Positions 7,047 to 12,298 of a stretch of DNA of 12,298 nt are shown piece by piece (the first letter of the stretch is position 1; each line of letters begins with the position of its first letter). A model generated the notes under the pieces. The model searched no databases, had not been told where the DNA came from, and saw only the letters and a list, made by a program, of their open reading frames with translations. Both the position numbers and the translations under genes were made by a program. This stretch comes from Alphaproteobacteria bacterium (GTDB lineage Bacteria > Pseudomonadota > Alphaproteobacteria > Elsterales > Elsteraceae): NCBI GenBank assembly GCA_013297545.1, contig JAAFHH010000048.1, positions 1 to 12,298 on the forward strand. The letters are read 5' to 3'.

Positions 7047-7526
7047 ATGAACCGTCGTTCTTTGTTGTTCGTGTTGCCGCTGCTCGCGTTTGCGGGCCTC
7101 GCCACCACGCCCGCCGCCGCTCAACAGGGCGCCTTACAGCGCTTTGACGTTGAGGATCTCACCATCGTCTCCGGCACGCAGCGCCACCGCTTCCGGGTCG
7201 AGATGGCGATTTCGCCAGCCCAGATGAGCCAGGGCCTGATGTTCCGCCGCACAATGGACGCGGACGCCGGCATGTTGTTCTTGCACGACACTGAACGCGA
7301 GCAGGCGATGTGGATGATGAACACCTTCATCCCGCTCGACATGCTGTTCATCCGCCGCGACGGCACGATCAGCCACATTGCCCAGCGGACCGTGCCGCAA
7401 TCGACGGCGACCATTGCCTCCAACGGCCCGGTGCTCGCGGTCTTGGAACTCAACGGCGGCACCACCCAGCGTCTCGGCATTCGCGTTGGCGACCGGGTCG
7501 AACACCGCGGCTTTACGCGCCCATAA
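7047..7526 (+). CDS. exported DUF192 family protein
   Basis: The 159-residue product has a signal peptide: basic MNRR, a hydrophobic core to about residue 20, then TTPAAAQ with probable cleavage after Ala25. The mature part is a DUF192 domain (PF02643) with the expected QGLMFRRTM, AMWMMNTFIPLDMLFI (87-102) and a closing hydrophobic ELNGG segment. DUF192 proteins are small exported or surface proteins of unknown biochemical role, seen across bacteria and archaea. The ATG at 7047 gives the complete signal peptide; the ribosome site upstream (GAGTGG) is weak. The gene is divergent from the ABC-F gene and convergent with rpmG. The hairpin after its stop has its T-run on the opposite strand, so it serves rpmG. 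Confidence 0.88.
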   Translation: MNRRSLLFVLPLLAFAGLATTPAAAQQGALQRFDVEDLTIVSGTQRHRFRVEMAISPAQMSQGLMFRRTMDADAGMLFLHDTEREQAMWMMNTFIPLDMLFIRRDGTISHIAQRTVPQSTATIASNGPVLAVLELNGGTTQRLGIRVGDRVEHRGFTRP

Positions 7527-7528
7527 GC

Positions 7529-7553
7529 AAAAAGCCCGGCATCACGCCGGGCT
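7529..7553 (-). terminator. intrinsic terminator of rpmG
   Basis: Reading the minus strand, AGCCCGGC and GCCGGGCT form a perfect 8-bp stem around a 5-base loop (GTGAT), followed directly by five T (the last stem-closing T included). It starts 27 bases after the rpmG stop. On the plus strand there is no T-run after the stem, so its effect on the DUF192 transcript should be weak. Confidence 0.85.
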
Positions 7554-7579
7554 CACGCATGGTCCTGCAGCAGGCGCCA

Positions 7580-7747
7580 CTACTTGATCTTGGATTCGCG
7601 GAACACGACGTGCTTGCGCACCTTCGGATCGTACTTCTTCAGTTCAAGCTTGTTGGTGGTCTTCCGCGGGTTCTTCTTGGTGACGTAGAAGTACCCGGTT
7701 TCCGCAGTGCTGACCAATTTGATCAGGACGGTGTTCGACTTGGCCAT
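7580..7747 (-). CDS. rpmG: 50S ribosomal protein L33
   Basis: This 55-residue protein is L33 of the large ribosomal subunit, near the E site. It starts MAKSNTVLIKLVSTAETGYF and ends with the conserved KLELKKYDPKVRKHVVFRESKIK-type tail, colinear with E. coli L33, which has the same length. It contains no cysteine, so it is the zinc-free form lacking the CxxC ribbon. The ATG at 7747 has GGA about 10 bases upstream. The gene stands alone: its own promoter lies within the terminator of the upstream protease gene, and a strong terminator follows. Very high Lys and Arg content fits rRNA binding. The pairing with rpmB seen in E. coli is not found here. Confidence 0.96.
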   Translation of the reverse strand: MAKSNTVLIKLVSTAETGYFYVTKKNPRKTTNKLELKKYDPKVRKHVVFRESKIK

Positions 7748-7813
7748 GACGGTGTTCCAGCGCTACAACAACAACACGACAGCGAGAGCCGCGGGGCCAC
7801 GCTGGGAGGCGCG

Positions 7814-7842
7814 ACATTCTGCAAAAACCGTGGGCTTGTCAA
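7814..7842 (-). promoter_or_regulatory. probable sigma-70 type promoter of rpmG
   Basis: On the minus strand a perfect -35 box TTGACA (7837-7842) is followed, after 15 bases, by CAGAAT (7816-7821, 4 of 6 to TATAAT); a 17-base spacing gives the weaker GAATGT. It lies about 65-70 bp before the rpmG start codon. The -35 box sits in the middle of the terminator hairpin of the upstream gene. Confidence 0.55.
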
Positions 7843-7850
7843 GCCCGTGG
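7823..7850 (-). terminator. intrinsic terminator of the S41 protease gene
   Basis: Starting 1 base after the protease stop, minus-strand GGGCTTG and CAAGCCC form an inverted repeat around a single A (in practice GGGCT/AGCCC around TGACA). Outer CC/GG pairs close it across a 2x2 internal loop, and TTTTT (7823-7827) follows immediately. The stem is imperfect, so strength is uncertain. Confidence 0.6.
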
Positions 7851-7851
7851 T

Positions 7852-9441
7852 TCAGTTCGGCCGGCGCGCTGTGACGGCGGGAACGCGCGCACTGCGCCGG
7901 GCTGCCGCCGGATCGGCGAGGAGGGCGCGGGCAAGGGTGAGATCATCGGTGCTATCACGGTTTGCCGCGTCGGCCGGGCAGAGTGCCTCAAGCGCGCGCA
8001 GCTTCTGTTCGCCCTTGTCACCGGCAAGCGAGCGTCGCACCCGTGGGCCGGTTGCGAGGTCAAGCCGGCCGGCGCGCAGGTCATTAACAGCCTTGGTCGT
8101 GTCAAAGCTTGCAGCCGATGTGCAGACGTTCGGGATGATGCCGTACTGGTCAAACGAATAGTTGGTCGGAGTGAGCCAGCGGGCGGAGGTAAACCGTATT
8201 TCACCGCGATTCGGGAGGTCGTCGATGATGCTTTGTACCGATCCCTTGCCATAAGACCGACTGCCAACGACGAGTGCCCGCCCGTTATCCTGCAGCGCCG
8301 AGGCAACGATTTCTGCCGCTGAGGCCGTGCGACTGTCGATAAGCACAACGATCGGCACACCGTTCGACATGTCGCGCCCGGTCGCACGCCGTGTCATCTG
8401 ACTAGACCCTTGGCGGCCGAGTGTGGAGACGATCGTCCCAGACTGCAGGAAAGCATCGGCAACACCAATGCTCGCCTCGAACGACCCGCCCGGATTGTCC
8501 CGCAGATCCAAGATCAAGCCCTGCAGGCCGCCGGATTCGGCGCGGGCGCGCGCCAACCGGTCGAGCACGACGAACTGGGTTTGCTCGTTGAACCCAGAAA
8601 CCCTGAGATAGCCAACGTTTCCAGGCTCCCAGCGGAATGCAACGGTTGGCTGATAGATTTGTTCGCGTGTGATGCGCACGACAAAAGGCGCTGTGTCACC
8701 GCGCTGGATCTCCAGATCCACCGAGCTGCCGACCGTCCCGCGCAACAACCGGATGGCGCTGCCTTCCGCGAGGTCCTCAACGCTGCGACCATCGATTGCC
8801 AGAATCCGGTCGGCTGGCCGCAGCCCGCGCTCTCTCGCTGGCGTGCCATCCAGCACGTCTTGAATGATGATCCGACGTTCCTGCGAGAGGATTGTGACGC
8901 CAATCCCCCCAAACCCTTGGAGTTGCGCGCGGTTTACATCCGCTTCATCGGGGTCAAAGTAGCGTGAGAATCGGTCGAGCCTGCTGGTCATGCCATCAAA
9001 GGCGGCGCGATAGATGACTTCTTGACTGGCACCCGCGACAGCGGGCGAGACCGTGCGAAGCCAGTCGATAGTCCGCGCGAGCCGGGCACTCCAGGCAATC
9101 GCGTCGTCACGGTCGCCCGGCTCTGCCAAGCGGAAGCCAACCCTGCCCAGCGAGACCTGCAGGCTGGTCGGATCCTGTATCACCAGCAGGGCAGGTTCGA
9201 TCCGCCGCATACCCTCGAGCGCGCCTGCGACCAAGTCGGCGAAGCTGCGCCGCTCGATGTAGCCGATGCCAATCTTCTGGAGCGCTGTGTGAAACGCTTG
9301 GCGGGTTTGGCTGACGCTGAAGCCGTTGCCGATCGGGGACGCAGTGCCGCCCGCGGCTGGGCTACGCGCCGTTTCAGTCCCGCCGCAGGCGGCCAGTAAG
9401 GCCAGGGCGAATAACGCAACGCCAAAGCGGAGCACGATCAA
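7852..9441 (-). CDS. S41 family C-terminal-processing-type serine protease, lipoprotein
   Basis: Enzymes of this family (CtpA/Prc, MEROPS S41) are periplasmic proteases that cut protein substrates near their C-termini, often with cell-wall or envelope roles. The 529-residue product has a signal sequence ending in a lipobox LAAC with Cys19 as lipidation site; Gly at +2 would favour the outer membrane by the E. coli sorting rule. A PDZ domain lies at about 176-260 (GGIGVTI, DGTPARERGLRPADRILAIDG). The catalytic core has LDLRDNPGG (311-319), Ser374 in TASAAE and Lys399 in SYGKG, so the Ser-Lys dyad is intact. Possible starts are GTG 9471, TTG 9441 and GTG 9435. I prefer 9441, which has GAGG 5 bases upstream and gives a compact signal peptide; 9435 is almost as good. 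No known substrate or adaptor gene is adjacent. Confidence 0.9.
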   Translation of the reverse strand: MIVLRFGVALFALALLAACGGTETARSPAAGGTASPIGNGFSVSQTRQAFHTALQKIGIGYIERRSFADLVAGALEGMRRIEPALLVIQDPTSLQVSLGRVGFRLAEPGDRDDAIAWSARLARTIDWLRTVSPAVAGASQEVIYRAAFDGMTSRLDRFSRYFDPDEADVNRAQLQGFGGIGVTILSQERRIIIQDVLDGTPARERGLRPADRILAIDGRSVEDLAEGSAIRLLRGTVGSSVDLEIQRGDTAPFVVRITREQIYQPTVAFRWEPGNVGYLRVSGFNEQTQFVVLDRLARARAESGGLQGLILDLRDNPGGSFEASIGVADAFLQSGTIVSTLGRQGSSQMTRRATGRDMSNGVPIVVLIDSRTASAAEIVASALQDNGRALVVGSRSYGKGSVQSIIDDLPNRGEIRFTSARWLTPTNYSFDQYGIIPNVCTSAASFDTTKAVNDLRAGRLDLATGPRVRRSLAGDKGEQKLRALEALCPADAANRDSTDDLTLARALLADPAAARRSARVPAVTARRPN

Positions 9442-9509
9442 CCGATCCTCTTTGCGGGGGCGGGGACCCACAGCACCGGCTGCGTCGCACGTCCGACTCC
9501 CGTGGACAC

Positions 9510-9515
9510 ACTATA
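9510..9515 (-). promoter_or_regulatory. candidate -10 box of the S41 protease gene
   Basis: TATAGT on the minus strand (5 of 6 to TATAAT), about 70 bp before the chosen start codon. The -35 region 16-18 bases upstream (TTTCCG or TTCCGC) is a poor match, so this rests on the -10 alone. Confidence 0.35.
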
Positions 9516-9577
9516 GCCATTCTGCTGCAGCGCGGAAAGGGGGCGTGGCACTTTGGCAGCAGGGCTGTGGCGCCGAT

Positions 9578-9612
9578 GTCACAGAATCACAACACTGAGG
9601 AAAGCCTGTGAC
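9578..9612. repeat. 7-bp inverted repeat upstream of higB
   Basis: GTCACAG (9578-9584) and CTGTGAC (9606-9612) are perfect inverted copies 21 bases apart. The right arm runs into the first of the tandem heptads before the higB promoter. It could be part of the operator read by HigA. Confidence 0.4.
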
Positions 9613-9629
9613 GCTTGACGTATGACGTA
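9609..9629 (+). repeat. three tandem 7-bp repeats at the higBA promoter
   Basis: TGACGCT, TGACGTA and TGACGTA follow each other without a gap. The last two units are identical, the first differs at two bases. They cover the -35 box and the spacer of the putative higBA promoter, the expected place for an autorepressor site. Confidence 0.55.
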
Positions 9630-9642
9630 CATGGCCTATGCT
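9615..9642 (+). promoter_or_regulatory. higB: probable higBA promoter
   Basis: TTGACG (9615-9620, 5 of 6 to TTGACA) and TATGCT (9637-9642, 4 of 6 to TATAAT) are 16 bases apart. Transcription would start near 9649, only a few bases before the ATG at 9653, so the toxin mRNA would be nearly leaderless. The upstream in-frame ATG at 9638 lies inside this -10 box. Confidence 0.5.
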
Positions 9643-9652
9643 CATCAAAGCA

Positions 9653-9937
9653 ATGATCCAGAGCTTCAGGGACAAACGGACTGAACAGTTCGCCAGGGGC
9701 GAATTCGTCAACGCGTTCCAGGGTTTCGTGTTCCAAGCTGAGAGACGGCTTGCGATCCTGAACGCCGCTCCGTCACTCGAAACGTTGCGTATCCTGCCGA
9801 GCAATCGGCTGGAGGCGCCGCGGGGTAACCGGGCGGGCCAGTACTCTATTCGCATCAACCAGCAATGGCGCATCTGCTTCATCTGGCGGGACGGCGAGAC
9901 AGGACCGAGCGACGTTGAAATCGTGGACTATCACTGA
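9653..9937 (+). CDS. higB: HigB-type mRNA interferase toxin (RelE/ParE superfamily)
   Basis: HigB toxins cut mRNA on translating ribosomes and are held inactive by HigA. The 94-residue product begins MIQSFRDKRTEQF and carries the family core NRLE, GNRAGQYSIRINQQWRICF (58-76) and the C-terminal VEIVDYH, where Asp92, Tyr93 and His94 match active-site positions of studied HigB toxins. It is full length and shows no damage. The ATG at 9653 is preferred because the family motif starts there and the alternative ATG at 9638 overlaps the putative -10 box; neither has a clear ribosome site. Toxin before antitoxin is the usual higBA order. The higB start of the gene has about 58% G+C against roughly 68% in nearby rnr, which hints at horizontal gain. 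Confidence 0.93.
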   Translation: MIQSFRDKRTEQFARGEFVNAFQGFVFQAERRLAILNAAPSLETLRILPSNRLEAPRGNRAGQYSIRINQQWRICFIWRDGETGPSDVEIVDYH

Positions 9938-9942
9938 GAAGG
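9937..9942 (+). promoter_or_regulatory. higA: Shine-Dalgarno site of higA
   Basis: AGAAGG begins in the last base of the higB stop codon and lies 7 bases before the higA ATG. Termination on higB therefore delivers ribosomes directly to higA. Confidence 0.65.
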
Positions 9943-9949
9943 TTTCGCC

Positions 9950-10234
9950 ATGTTCAAGCGCATCGTGCACCCAGGCCAAATCTTGCAGGATGAACTCACC
10001 GAGCTTGGTATCAGCCCAACTGAGTTCGCCCGGCAGATCAATGTGCCGCCCAACCGCATCAGTCAGATTATCGCCGGCAAGCGATCGATCACTGGCGACA
10101 CCGCGTTGCGTCTCGGCCATTGGTTCTGCACCGAGCCGCAGTTCTGGCTCAACCTGCAGGGTCAGTACGATCTGGCACTTGCGGACAAAGCAACCGGCGA
10201 GGCGATCCGTCACCTGCCAACGCGGGCGGCCTGA
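9950..10234 (+). CDS. higA: HigA-type antitoxin, XRE-family DNA-binding protein
   Basis: HigA binds and neutralises HigB and represses the higBA promoter. The 94-residue product has a helix-turn-helix of the Xre/Cro type: GISPTEFARQINVPPNRISQIIAGKRSITGDTALRLGHWF-like order at residues 20-59, followed by the family segment EPQFWLNLQGQYDL (62-75). The N-terminal KRIVHPGQILQDEL is also typical of HigA. It starts 12 bases after the higB stop, with AGAAGG 7 bases before the ATG, far stronger than anything before higB; this would favour antitoxin over toxin synthesis. It is convergent with rnr across 13 bp. The tandem heptads upstream of higB are its likely operator. Confidence 0.94.
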   Translation: MFKRIVHPGQILQDELTELGISPTEFARQINVPPNRISQIIAGKRSITGDTALRLGHWFCTEPQFWLNLQGQYDLALADKATGEAIRHLPTRAA

Positions 10235-10247
10235 CCTCGTCTGGGGG

Positions 10248-12298
10248 CTACCGCCGCTTCGGCCCGTAGCGGCGCTGGGGTTGGCCGCGGCGGCCGGTCA
10301 GCTTGGCTTCTAGGCGCGCGGTGCGCCGGCTGCCGCCATCGGCGACGCTGCCGCCGCTGACATAGTCGAAGGCGAGCGTGCCGGTGGTGCTATCGGCTTC
10401 CGACAGCCGCACGGTCAGCGTGTCGCCCAGCGTAAAGCAGCGGCCGAGCCGGTCGCCGACCAGGCGTTGCTGGCCTTCATCATAGTGGTAATAGTCCGTC
10501 GGCAAGGCGCGCATGCCGATCAGGCCGGTTGCTCCGGATATGGTCAGGGTGACGAACAGCCCGAAGCTGGTGACGCCGGTGATGCGGGCGGGAAACTCAG
10601 CGCCGACATGCGCACTCATGTAGGCCGTCACAAAGCGGTCAACCGCGTCGCGTTCGGCTTCCGAGGCACGCCGTTCAGTTTTGGAGACCTGCTCGCCAAT
10701 ATCTTCGAACGCTGCCAAGCCCTGATCCCGGGGCAGGCCATCGTCGCCCAGTTCCTGGCCGCGAATCAGCGCCCGGTGCACGATCAGATCGGCGTAGCGG
10801 CGGATCGGCGAGGTGAAGTGGGCGTAGCGCTGCAGGGCAAGGCCGAAGTGGCCGAGGTTGTGCGGGCTGTAAACCGCCTGCGCCATCGAACGCAGCACGG
10901 TTTCGTGCACCAGCTGCTTGACCGGCTTGTCATCAACCTGGCGCAGCAAGCCCATCAGGTGCATCGGCTTCAGCGCCTGGCCCTTGACCAGCTTCAAGTT
11001 CAGGGTGTCGAGGAAGGTGCGCAGGGCCTCGATCTTGGCGTCGCCCGGCTGATCGTGGACGCGGTAGAGGCAGGGCAGGCCGCTGCGCTCGATCGTCTCG
11101 GCGGCGGCGACATTGGCCAGGATCATGAACTCTTCGATCAGCTTGTGGCTGTCGAGCCGCTGGCGTTCAGTAACACCAACCACCAGCCCATCGCTGCCGA
11201 TCAGGATGCGGCGCTCCGCGAGATCAAGATCGAGCGTGCCGCGCCGATCGCGCGCGGCTTGTAGGGCGTGGTAGGCGGCGAACAGCGGCTGCAGCACGGG
11301 CTCGATCAAGCCCGCGGTCACGTCATCGGGCCGGCCATCGATCGCCGCCTGGGCTTGTTCGTAGGTCAGCCGTGCGGCTGACCGCATCAGGCCGCGGACA
11401 AACCGGTGGCCGCGCTTGTTGCCATCGCGGTCGAGCCAGAGGTGCACGGCCATGCAGGCGCGCTCCACATCGGGCTTCAGCGAGCAGAGCTCGTTCGAGA
11501 GGGCTTCGGGCAGCATCGGCACCACCCGGTCGGGGAAATAGACCGAGTTGCCGCGCTCATAGGCCGCTTCATCGAGCGGGCTGCCCGGCGTGACGTAGTG
11601 CGCCACATCGGCGATCGCCACGATCAGATGCCAGCCATCGCCGTCGGCTTCGGCGAACACCGCATCATCGAAGTCGCGCGCATCAGCCCCGTCGATGGTG
11701 ATCAAGGGGATGTCGCGCAGATCCGTGCGCTGGCCCAAGGCGACCGGCTTGGCAGTTTCCGCCTGCGCAATCGCCTCCGCCGTGAAGGCGGTTGGAATGC
11801 CAGCACCGGCGATCGCGATCAGGCTGACGGTGCGCGAGTCGCCCAGGGGTCCGATCACCTCGACCACCCGGGCATGGCGCAAGCCCGCTCGGCTGCCGGC
11901 ACTGACATCGACGCGCACGACGGTGCCGTCCGGCACGTCGGCATCCTCGCCCGCGACGACGACGAATTCCTCGCGCTCACGCCGGTTGGTCGACCGCACG
12001 CGGCCCACTTCGCCTGGCCGCCCGGCGATGCGGGTGAACACGCCGATCAGCGCTTCGCCGCGGCGCGGCAGCACTTTGATCGCGGTGCCGATGTAGGATC
12101 GTGGACCCGTGCGGGTCAGGCGGCACAGCACCTTGTCGCCGGTGCTGGCGCCGGGGGCGGTCACCAAGATGTCGGGCGGGCGGCGGTCACTCTCCCAGCG
12201 CGCGGGTGCGCCCACGAGCTGGCCGTCTTCGACTGCCTCGCGCAGGATTTCGACCACGATGACTTCGGGCAAGGTCGAACGTTCTTGGCGGGCACGCG
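10248..12298 (-). CDS. rnr: ribonuclease R, N-terminus beyond the window
   Basis: RNase R is a processive 3'-5' exoribonuclease that digests structured RNA and helps in rRNA, tRNA and tagged-mRNA turnover. The frame is open to the right edge (eight more codons beyond the TTG at 12272), so the gene starts outside and that TTG is not its start; about 70-90 N-terminal residues are probably missing. Counting from the TTG, a cold-shock region precedes residue 180. The RNB domain follows with the catalytic set Asp194, Asp200, Asp202 and Asp203 in TIDGADARDFDDAV and HFTSPIRRYADL (485-496). An S1 domain (about 556-637) and an Arg/Lys-rich tail ending RRYGPKRR complete it. The S1 domain and basic tail fit RNase R rather than a shorter RNase II. 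All key acidic residues are kept. Confidence 0.94.
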   Translation of the reverse strand, partial: RARQERSTLPEVIVVEILREAVEDGQLVGAPARWESDRRPPDILVTAPGASTGDKVLCRLTRTGPRSYIGTAIKVLPRRGEALIGVFTRIAGRPGEVGRVRSTNRREREEFVVVAGEDADVPDGTVVRVDVSAGSRAGLRHARVVEVIGPLGDSRTVSLIAIAGAGIPTAFTAEAIAQAETAKPVALGQRTDLRDIPLITIDGADARDFDDAVFAEADGDGWHLIVAIADVAHYVTPGSPLDEAAYERGNSVYFPDRVVPMLPEALSNELCSLKPDVERACMAVHLWLDRDGNKRGHRFVRGLMRSAARLTYEQAQAAIDGRPDDVTAGLIEPVLQPLFAAYHALQAARDRRGTLDLDLAERRILIGSDGLVVGVTERQRLDSHKLIEEFMILANVAAAETIERSGLPCLYRVHDQPGDAKIEALRTFLDTLNLKLVKGQALKPMHLMGLLRQVDDKPVKQLVHETVLRSMAQAVYSPHNLGHFGLALQRYAHFTSPIRRYADLIVHRALIRGQELGDDGLPRDQGLAAFEDIGEQVSKTERRASEAERDAVDRFVTAYMSAHVGAEFPARITGVTSFGLFVTLTISGATGLIGMRALPTDYYHYDEGQQRLVGDRLGRCFTLGDTLTVRLSEADSTTGTLAFDYVSGGSVADGGSRRTARLEAKLTGRRGQPQRRYGPKRR

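Noticed and set aside
7529..7553. Hairpin after the DUF192 gene as that gene's terminator
   Set aside because: The T-run follows the stem only on the minus strand; on the plus strand the stem is followed by CACGCAT.
7310..8161. 283-codon plus-strand open frame running through the DUF192 tail, rpmG and the protease tail
   Set aside because: It crosses a terminator, a whole ribosomal protein gene and a promoter; its sequence has no family features.
9638..9640. ATG at 9638 as the higB start, giving five extra residues
   Set aside because: It falls inside the putative -10 box, has no ribosome site, and family members start at the MIQSF-type motif.
10467..11264. 265-codon open frame on the plus strand inside rnr
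   Set aside because: It is antisense to the RNB domain with all catalytic residues intact; no recognisable product.
1..12298. CRISPR array, tRNA, insertion sequence, integrase or phage genes
   Set aside because: No regularly spaced repeats, no tRNA-like acceptor and CCA structure, and no transposase or integrase motif were seen on either strand.

Overview
This window comes from a GC-rich (about two thirds G+C by eye) bacterial chromosome, most likely an alphaproteobacterium. The pointers are a standalone hisI, an AapP/GlnQ-type amino-acid ABC ATPase, a Zur with a His-rich N-terminus, a lipoprotein-type S41 protease, and higBA-type gene content. This lineage call is an inference from protein character; no rRNA or other marker is present. 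There is no tRNA, rRNA, CRISPR array, insertion sequence or prophage. The region reads as core housekeeping chromosome with one small accessory insert, a higBA toxin-antitoxin pair.

Layout from left to right. The C-terminal part of an HI0933/YhiN-family flavoprotein (+) runs tail to tail into hisI (-). hisI is divergent, across only 27 bp, from a Fur-family regulator that reads as Zur (+). An amino-acid ABC-transporter ATPase without permeases (+) follows, then a soluble PAS-GGDEF diguanylate cyclase (+). The cyclase overlaps the tail of rlmJ (-). rlmJ is translationally coupled (GTGA overlap) to an upstream ABC-F ATPase (-). A secreted DUF192 protein (+) faces rpmG (-, ribosomal protein L33, 55 aa). 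Upstream of rpmG lies an S41 C-terminal-processing-type lipoprotein protease (-). Then come higB-higA (+) and the C-terminal part of RNase R (-), which runs off the right edge.

Functional themes. Several genes act on the ribosome or on RNA: RlmJ, the ABC-F protein, L33, the HigB mRNA interferase, RNase R, and possibly the YhiN-like flavoprotein. Zinc links hisI, whose enzyme is zinc-dependent, to the neighbouring Zur regulator. The rpmG product is the zinc-free L33 form. These links are suggestive only and do not define a single pathway.

The best non-coding signals are in two places. Between the S41 protease and rpmG, the protease terminator hairpin carries in its centre a perfect TTGACA that is well placed as the rpmG -35 box. 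Upstream of higB, three tandem 7-bp units (TGACGCT, TGACGTA, TGACGTA) overlap a -35/-10 pair placed for a near-leaderless toxin mRNA. I found no convincing wholly new multi-gene system.
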